A stretch of 64,000 nt of DNA from NCBI RefSeq assembly GCF_007993735.1, contig NZ_CP042453.1:248001-312000 (forward strand), read 5' to 3'. Under the pieces are notes generated by a model. It made no database searches. It was not told where the DNA came from and saw only the letters and a program-made list of their open reading frames with translations. Below are positions 59,506 to 64,000 of this stretch, in pieces (within the stretch, counting starts at the first letter, position 1; the number at the start of each line of letters is the position of its first letter). Position numbers and translations under genes: made by a program. Source of the stretch: Arenimonas daejeonensis (GTDB taxonomy: Bacteria > Pseudomonadota > Gammaproteobacteria > Xanthomonadales > Xanthomonadaceae).

Positions 59506-60380
59506 ACGCGTCCCTGACCGGAGCGTCCGGGCACTTCCCGTCGGCGCCCGCGTGGTGGCGCCGCTGGGCCGCCCTTCCCACCCTGCACCGGTGGCTGGGA
59601 CACGTGGTGCCGGCGCTGAGTGCACGCCTGGCACGACGGCTGGTGCTGTGGCCGCAGCCGCCCGCGCCGCAGGACTGGGAAAAGGCGGCGCTGGCCTGCG
59701 CCGAGCCGATCACCTTCCGGTTCGGCCAGCGTGCGCTGCGCTGGGGCCACTCGGGCCCGGTGGTGCTGGCGATGCACGGCTGGGAAGGACGCCCCAGCCA
59801 GTTCGCGCGACTGCTGCCGGAGCTGTTGCGGTCGGGGCGGCAGGTGATCGCGCTCTATGCCCCGGCGCACCTGCCGGGCAGTGGCGGCGATTCGAACGTG
59901 CTGCAGTTCAAGCAGGCGCTGCTGGAGGCCGCCGCGGAACTGCGCGGCGTCGAGGCCGTGGTCGGTCATTCGATGGGCGGCGCGGCGGCGCTGATGGCGA
60001 TGCACGAAGGCCTGGCCGCGCAGCGGGTGGCCACGCTGGCGGCACCTTCGGCCCTGGCCGGGGCGCTGAACCGCAGCTCGCGCGGACTGCAGTTGTCGCG
60101 GCGCGCCTACCGCCGCTTCCGGCGCCTGGTGGACCAGCGCCTGGGCGTGCCGGCTCAGCAGGTGGACGTGGCGCGGCGTGTGCAGGGGCTGGCGGCCACT
60201 GCACTGCTGGTGCACGACAGCGACGACCGCGTGGTGCCCGTCGGTGAAGCGGTGCGCCTGTCGCGCGCCCTGCCGGGCTCACGCCTGCTGATCACCCGCG
60301 GACTGCGCCACAACCGCGCACTTACCGAAACCGGGGTCGTGCGTGAAGTCGTGGACTTCCTCTGCGGACGTGCCGGCTAG
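59502..60380 (+). CDS. Alpha/beta hydrolase
   Basis: 292-residue soluble hydrolase. The oxyanion region is VVLAMHGWEGRPSQFARLLP, the nucleophile elbow VVGHSMGGAAALMA, the acid DSDDRVVPV and the final His RGLRHNRAL. No signal peptide. The start overlaps the fused synthase-glutaredoxin gene by four bases (ATGA), so they are co-translated, which may link its substrate to sulfur or thioester chemistry; this is inference. Its 3' end overlaps the convergent QEGLA gene by four bases. Confidence 0.86.
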   Translation: MNASLTGASGHFPSAPAWWRRWAALPTLHRWLGHVVPALSARLARRLVLWPQPPAPQDWEKAALACAEPITFRFGQRALRWGHSGPVVLAMHGWEGRPSQFARLLPELLRSGRQVIALYAPAHLPGSGGDSNVLQFKQALLEAAAELRGVEAVVGHSMGGAAALMAMHEGLAAQRVATLAAPSALAGALNRSSRGLQLSRRAYRRFRRLVDQRLGVPAQQVDVARRVQGLAATALLVHDSDDRVVPVGEAVRLSRALPGSRLLITRGLRHNRALTETGVVREVVDFLCGRAG

Positions 60381-61638
60381 AGGCCCAGCACCAGGTCGTC
60401 GGCGTCCACGCGGTCGAGGTGGATGCGGTTGGCGAACAGCGAAAACGCCAGCATGCCGGCCAGGCCGTTGGCGCGCTGGATCCAGGGCGGCTGGTACAGC
60501 GGCTCGGCCAGCAGGCCCTGGTCGAACAGCGGTTCGAACGCGAACGCGTCCTGCAGAGTCATCTTGCCGGCGAACAGCAGCCGGGTCAGCCGCAGCCGGC
60601 GGTGGCGCAGGCACCAGCGGAAGAAGGTGTGCACGCTCAGCAGGCCGTGCAGGTAAACGGTGTCCTTGGTGAAGGCGGCGCCGCCGGTGACCGGCACGCC
60701 GCGGAACACGCGCTGGGTCGAGGCGAAGCTCTCGATCTCGGTCTGCCCGGACGCCAGGAAGTAACGGAACACCTCGATGAAATCCGCGCCATGCAGGGCC
60801 ATGTGGATGGCGACGATGCGCAGGCTGATGCGCTTCATGCGCTCGATGTCGATCGAGCCGGTGATCAGTTCGGCGAAGGTGGCCAGCCCCTCCTGGGTGG
60901 CGGTGACCCGCGGCGAATTGCGTGCCAGCGACTTGAAATGTGGCTGCTCGCGGCCGTTCAGCGCGGTCAGCGTGTGCACGAAGGCTTCGTGTTCGAGCAG
61001 CTGGTGGCGGTCGTACTCGCTGAAGCCGGTGCTGCTGCGCAGTCGGATGCGGGTCGGGCCGGCGGCGGCCTTGGCAATCAGTTCCGGGTCGAGTTCGACC
61101 GTGACCTTGTGGCCGGTGAAAAACGGTCGAGCGCGAGCTGCAGTTCTTCCTGCACGGTCTGCGCCGACAGCACGTAGTCGGCCTCGTGCGAGAGCTCCTG
61201 GTCGAGTTCGTCGGCCAGATCGATGAAGTGGCGTGCGGCGTCGAGGTTGCTGGTGCCGCCGCCAGGCAAGGCTTCGCCGGGGCGGCCGAACAGGCGCACC
61301 GAATGTTCGGTCACCGCCGGCGTGCCCAGCGTTTCGAGCAGCTGGGTGGCGACGATCCAGCTTTCGGCGGTGCGCTGCAGGTAGATGCCGATCGGGTGCG
61401 CCGCATCGGCCGCGGCGGTGATCGCCTCCAGTTCGCGGCGCACGCCGGACAGGTCCTGGATCGCGTAGTCGACCACCGGCAGTGCGGCGCGGCCGCTGTG
61501 CCAGGCGGACAGGAATTCCTGTTGCAGGTGCTGCGGCCAGCTGACCGACTGCAGCAGGCGCAGGTTGCGGACCGCGACAACCAGGCGGGCGTCGAGCGCG
61601 GCGTGGTGGGCCAGGGACGGGTCGGCGTTGCCCTTCAT
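60377..61638 (-). CDS. Flavohemoglobin expression-modulating QEGLA-motif protein (DUF1704; frameshift)
   Basis: About 420 residues. The name-giving motif is in RVTATQEGLATFAELITGSI; a zinc-peptidase-like HExxxH (LLEHEAFVHTLTALNGREQP) precedes it, as in related tyrosine carboxypeptidase-fold proteins. The frame is lost within a run of A (plus strand) near 61124-61128; restoring one base gives ALDRFFTGHKVTVELDPELI. The family is named from an effect on flavohemoglobin expression; the reaction is unproven. Its start overlaps the rsgA stop by four bases. Confidence 0.86.
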
Positions 61639-62710
61639 CGCCGGCCCAGTTTGTCCTTGTTGCGCTTGTGCGCGGCCTTCTGCAGCAGCGCTTCCTCGGC
61701 GCGCCGCTGGGCCTGGGTCACGGCGGCGGCCTCGAGTTCGTCGCGCAGTTTCACGAAATGCATGAAGCGCGCTTCGTCCAGCGTGCCTTCTTCGATCGCG
61801 GCCTGCACCGCACAGCCCGGTTCGTTGCCGTGCACGCAGTCGCGGAAGCGGCAGCCGGTGGCCAGGGCTTCGATGTCCTCGAAGGCATCGACGATGTCCT
61901 CGTCGCCGCTGAACTTCACTTCGCGCATGCCCGGCGTGTCGATCAGGCAGCCGCCCTGCGGCAGCGGCGTCAGCACGCGGCTGGTGGTGGTGTGGCGGCC
62001 GCGCGAATCGTTGCTGCGCACGGTATTGGTCTTCATCTTCTCGCGGCCCAGCAGCGTATTGGTGAGCGTGGACTTGCCCGCACCCGAACTGCCGACCAGC
62101 ACCACCGTGTGGCCCGGCCCGAGGTAGGGCGCCAGTTCCGCCACCGAGGCCTTGTCCTTGGCGTTGATCGCATGGATCGGCACGCCGCTCTCTTCCACTT
62201 CCAGCAGCAGGTCAATGCAGTCCTGCACGATTTCGCACTCGTCGGCCTTGGTCAGCACCAGCACCGGGTCGGCGCCGCTGGCGCGGATCAGCACCAGGTA
62301 ACGTTCGATCCGGCGCGGGTTGAAGTCCTGGTCCAGGCCGACGACCACCAGCACATGATCAACATTCGCGGCGATCAGCTGCTGGCGGTGGTGCTCGCCG
62401 GCAGCGCCGCGTTTGAGGATGGAGCGGCGCGGCAGCAGGGCCAGGATGTTCCTGCCGGCGGCGTCCAGGTGACCCAGTCGCCGACCGCGGCGCGCTGTTC
62501 CGGCGGGAAACGCGGGCGGGTCCAGGGCAGGGGTGGCTGCACCTTCAGGATCTCGTCGGCCTGGGTGGCGACGTCGTAGGCGCTGCGGTGCTGGCCGACC
62601 ACGCGGGCCAGGCGGGCGCCCTCGGCCGCGGCCAGGGCCTCGCGCCAGGCGTCGTCGTCGGGCCAACCGATGGCGCGCAGGCGGTCGAGGGCTTCGGGTG
62701 TGGGCTGCAT
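61635..62710 (-). CDS. rsgA: Ribosome small-subunit-dependent GTPase RsgA (frameshift)
   Basis: Circularly permuted GTPase that helps finish 30S subunit maturation; about 358 residues. The OB-fold N-terminus (VGDWVTWTPPAG) and the GTPase part (RGAAGEHHRQQLIAANVDHV) are separated by one base lost near 62468. GTPase motifs appear in permuted order: G4 VLTKADE, G1 GSSGAGKST, G2/G3 SRGRHTTTSR and DTPGMRE. The zinc knuckle is GCRFRDCVHGNEPGC. ATG 62710. The family is conserved, so the break is probably an error. Confidence 0.93.
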
Positions 62711-62806
62711 TGGGCCGGATGATAGCGCCCGGCTGGAGAATTCGGCTGAAAGCCCGTCAAAGTTCCGTTAATCTCGGGCCAGACCCCTGTTTCGAGCCAC
62801 TGCGAC

Positions 62807-64000
62807 ATGCCCCATACGCCCCTGCCGACCCGCGAAAGCCTGCGCGAGGTCCGTTACGACATCCGCGGTGAGCTTTCCCGTCGCGCCCGCGAGCTGGAGG
62901 GCCAGGGCCGCCACCTGATCCGCCTGAACATCGGCAACCCCGGCGCCTTCGGTTTCCGCGCCCCGGACCACCTGCAGGCCGCGATCGCCGGCAACGTGCA
63001 CGAGTCCGACCCCTACACGCACCAGCAGGGCCTGCCGCTGGCGCGCGAGGCCATCGCCGAATTCCACCGCCACCGCGGCACGCCGAACGCCACCGCCGAA
63101 CGCGTGTTCGTCGGCAACGGCGTCAGCGAGCTGATCGACATCGCCCTGCGCGCCCTGCTCAATCCCGGCGAGGAAGTGCTGCTGCCCTCGCCCGACTATC
63201 CGCTGTGGAGCGCCGCCACCATCCTCAACCAGGGCCGGCCGGTGTATTACCGCTGCGCGCCGGAGGATGGTTTCCTGCCCGATCCCGAGCAGATCGAAAA
63301 GCTGATCACGCCGCGCACCCGCGCGCTGGTGGTGATCAACCCGAACAACCCGACCGGCGCGAACTATCCGCGCGAGCTGCTGCAGCAGCTGGTCCAGCTG
63401 GCCGCGAAACACAAGCTGCTGTTGATGGCCGACGAGATCTACGACGGCATCCTCTACGACGAGGCGGTGTTCACCCCGCTGGCGCCGCTGGCCGGCGACG
63501 TGCCCTGCCTGAGCTTCGGCGGCCTGTCGAAGGTCTGGCGCGCCTGCGGCTGGCGCGTGGGCTGGGCGGTGCTGTCGGGCGATCCGGTGAAGGTCGGCGA
63601 CTACCACCACGCGATGGACCTGCTGAGCGCGCTGCGCCTGTGCGCGAACGTGCCGGCGCAGTTCGCGGTGCCGGCGGCGCTGACCGGCCCGGAAACCATC
63701 CGCGAACTCACCGACCCGGGCGGCCGCCTGCACGAATCGCGCCGCGCGGTGATCGAAAGCTGCGCCGCCAGCGAACACCTGGACCTGGTGGCGCCGTCGG
63801 GCGCGCTGTACGCCTTCCCGCGCGTGATCGGCGACGCCGCCAAGGGCTTCGACGACCAGGCCTTCGCGCTGGAGCTGCTGGAGACCGAGGACGTGCTGGT
63901 GGTGCCGGGCAGCGGCTTCAACGTGCCGGACTCGCGCCACTTCCGCATCACGCTGCTGCCGGAGGCGGGCCTGATCCGGGAAGTGTTCGTGCGCATCGAA
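62807..64000 (+). CDS. alaA: PLP-dependent aminotransferase, AlaA-like (3' end outside window)
   Basis: Class I aminotransferase, 398 codons present, cut by the right edge. It probably interconverts alanine and pyruvate with glutamate/2-oxoglutarate. MPHTPLPTRESLREVRYDIR and IRLNIGNPGAFGFRAPDHLQ match the AlaA/YfbQ group. The PLP lysine is in SFGGLSKVWRACGWRVGWAV, and the cofactor contacts NPNNPTGANYPREL and LMADEIYDGILYDE are present. ATG 62807. E. coli AlaA is about 405 residues, so only a few codons are missing. Confidence 0.92.
   Translation, partial: MPHTPLPTRESLREVRYDIRGELSRRARELEGQGRHLIRLNIGNPGAFGFRAPDHLQAAIAGNVHESDPYTHQQGLPLAREAIAEFHRHRGTPNATAERVFVGNGVSELIDIALRALLNPGEEVLLPSPDYPLWSAATILNQGRPVYYRCAPEDGFLPDPEQIEKLITPRTRALVVINPNNPTGANYPRELLQQLVQLAAKHKLLLMADEIYDGILYDEAVFTPLAPLAGDVPCLSFGGLSKVWRACGWRVGWAVLSGDPVKVGDYHHAMDLLSALRLCANVPAQFAVPAALTGPETIRELTDPGGRLHESRRAVIESCAASEHLDLVAPSGALYAFPRVIGDAAKGFDDQAFALELLETEDVLVVPGSGFNVPDSRHFRITLLPEAGLIREVFVRIE

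Overview
This is a GC-rich, gene-dense gammaproteobacterial chromosome segment. The gene content (beta-propeller phytase with a TonB-dependent receptor, homodimeric aceE, SelO, MddA, a QEGLA-motif protein beside rsgA) points to the Xanthomonadales/Lysobacteraceae, near Lysobacter, Luteimonas or Pseudoxanthomonas. The lineage is inferred from style and gene order; no rRNA is present to confirm it.

Layout. 1-10.5 kb is a phytate/myo-inositol locus: a bifunctional iolC (cut by the left edge), an RpiR-type regulator, two tandem iolG genes transcribed away from it, a TonB-dependent receptor and a divergent two-domain beta-propeller phytase. An 850-bp gap inside the locus holds two inverted copies of a hairpin-bearing repeat. 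10.7-30 kb carries ordinary accessory and housekeeping genes: a YadGH-type ABC exporter, a phospholipase D-like lipoprotein, an MscS channel, SelO, a DUF1456 protein, an acyl-CoA ligase, a GST with its YafY/WYL regulator, AcpH, HicAB, hydrolases, an NtrC-type regulator with two tiny overlapping downstream genes, and a carboxymuconolactone decarboxylase-family gene with an AraC regulator. 30-42.5 kb is an island-like stretch, lower in GC in places: three HigBA-type modules (one with a damaged toxin), an EVE-HNH nuclease candidate, a PD-(D/E)XK-like gene, and a 3-kb element that joins merR-merT-merP-GDCCVxC to an IS1182-type transposase between 17-bp inverted repeats. 42.8-64 kb returns to core genes: aceE, a partner-switching cluster (two SpoIIE-type phosphatases around a STAS protein), maeB with a GT2 glycosyltransferase, a winged-helix/TPR regulator, mddA, a cysteine synthase-glutaredoxin fusion, a QEGLA-motif protein, rsgA and an alaA-like aminotransferase cut by the right edge.

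How the parts may work together. The receptor and phytase could release and import inositol phosphates, and the iol genes would oxidise and split the inositol; a GGAA-N6-TTCC site between the regulator and iolG1 fits RpiR/IolR control. The SpoIIE/HATPase/STAS genes look like a complete phosphorylation-based partner switch without its sigma factor in view.

Quality warning. At least 20 single-base indels break otherwise well-conserved genes, including aceE, maeB and rsgA. Almost all are single-base losses, which suggests uncorrected long-read sequence rather than mass pseudogenisation. Gene spans below run through these breaks. No tRNA, rRNA or CRISPR array was recognised.
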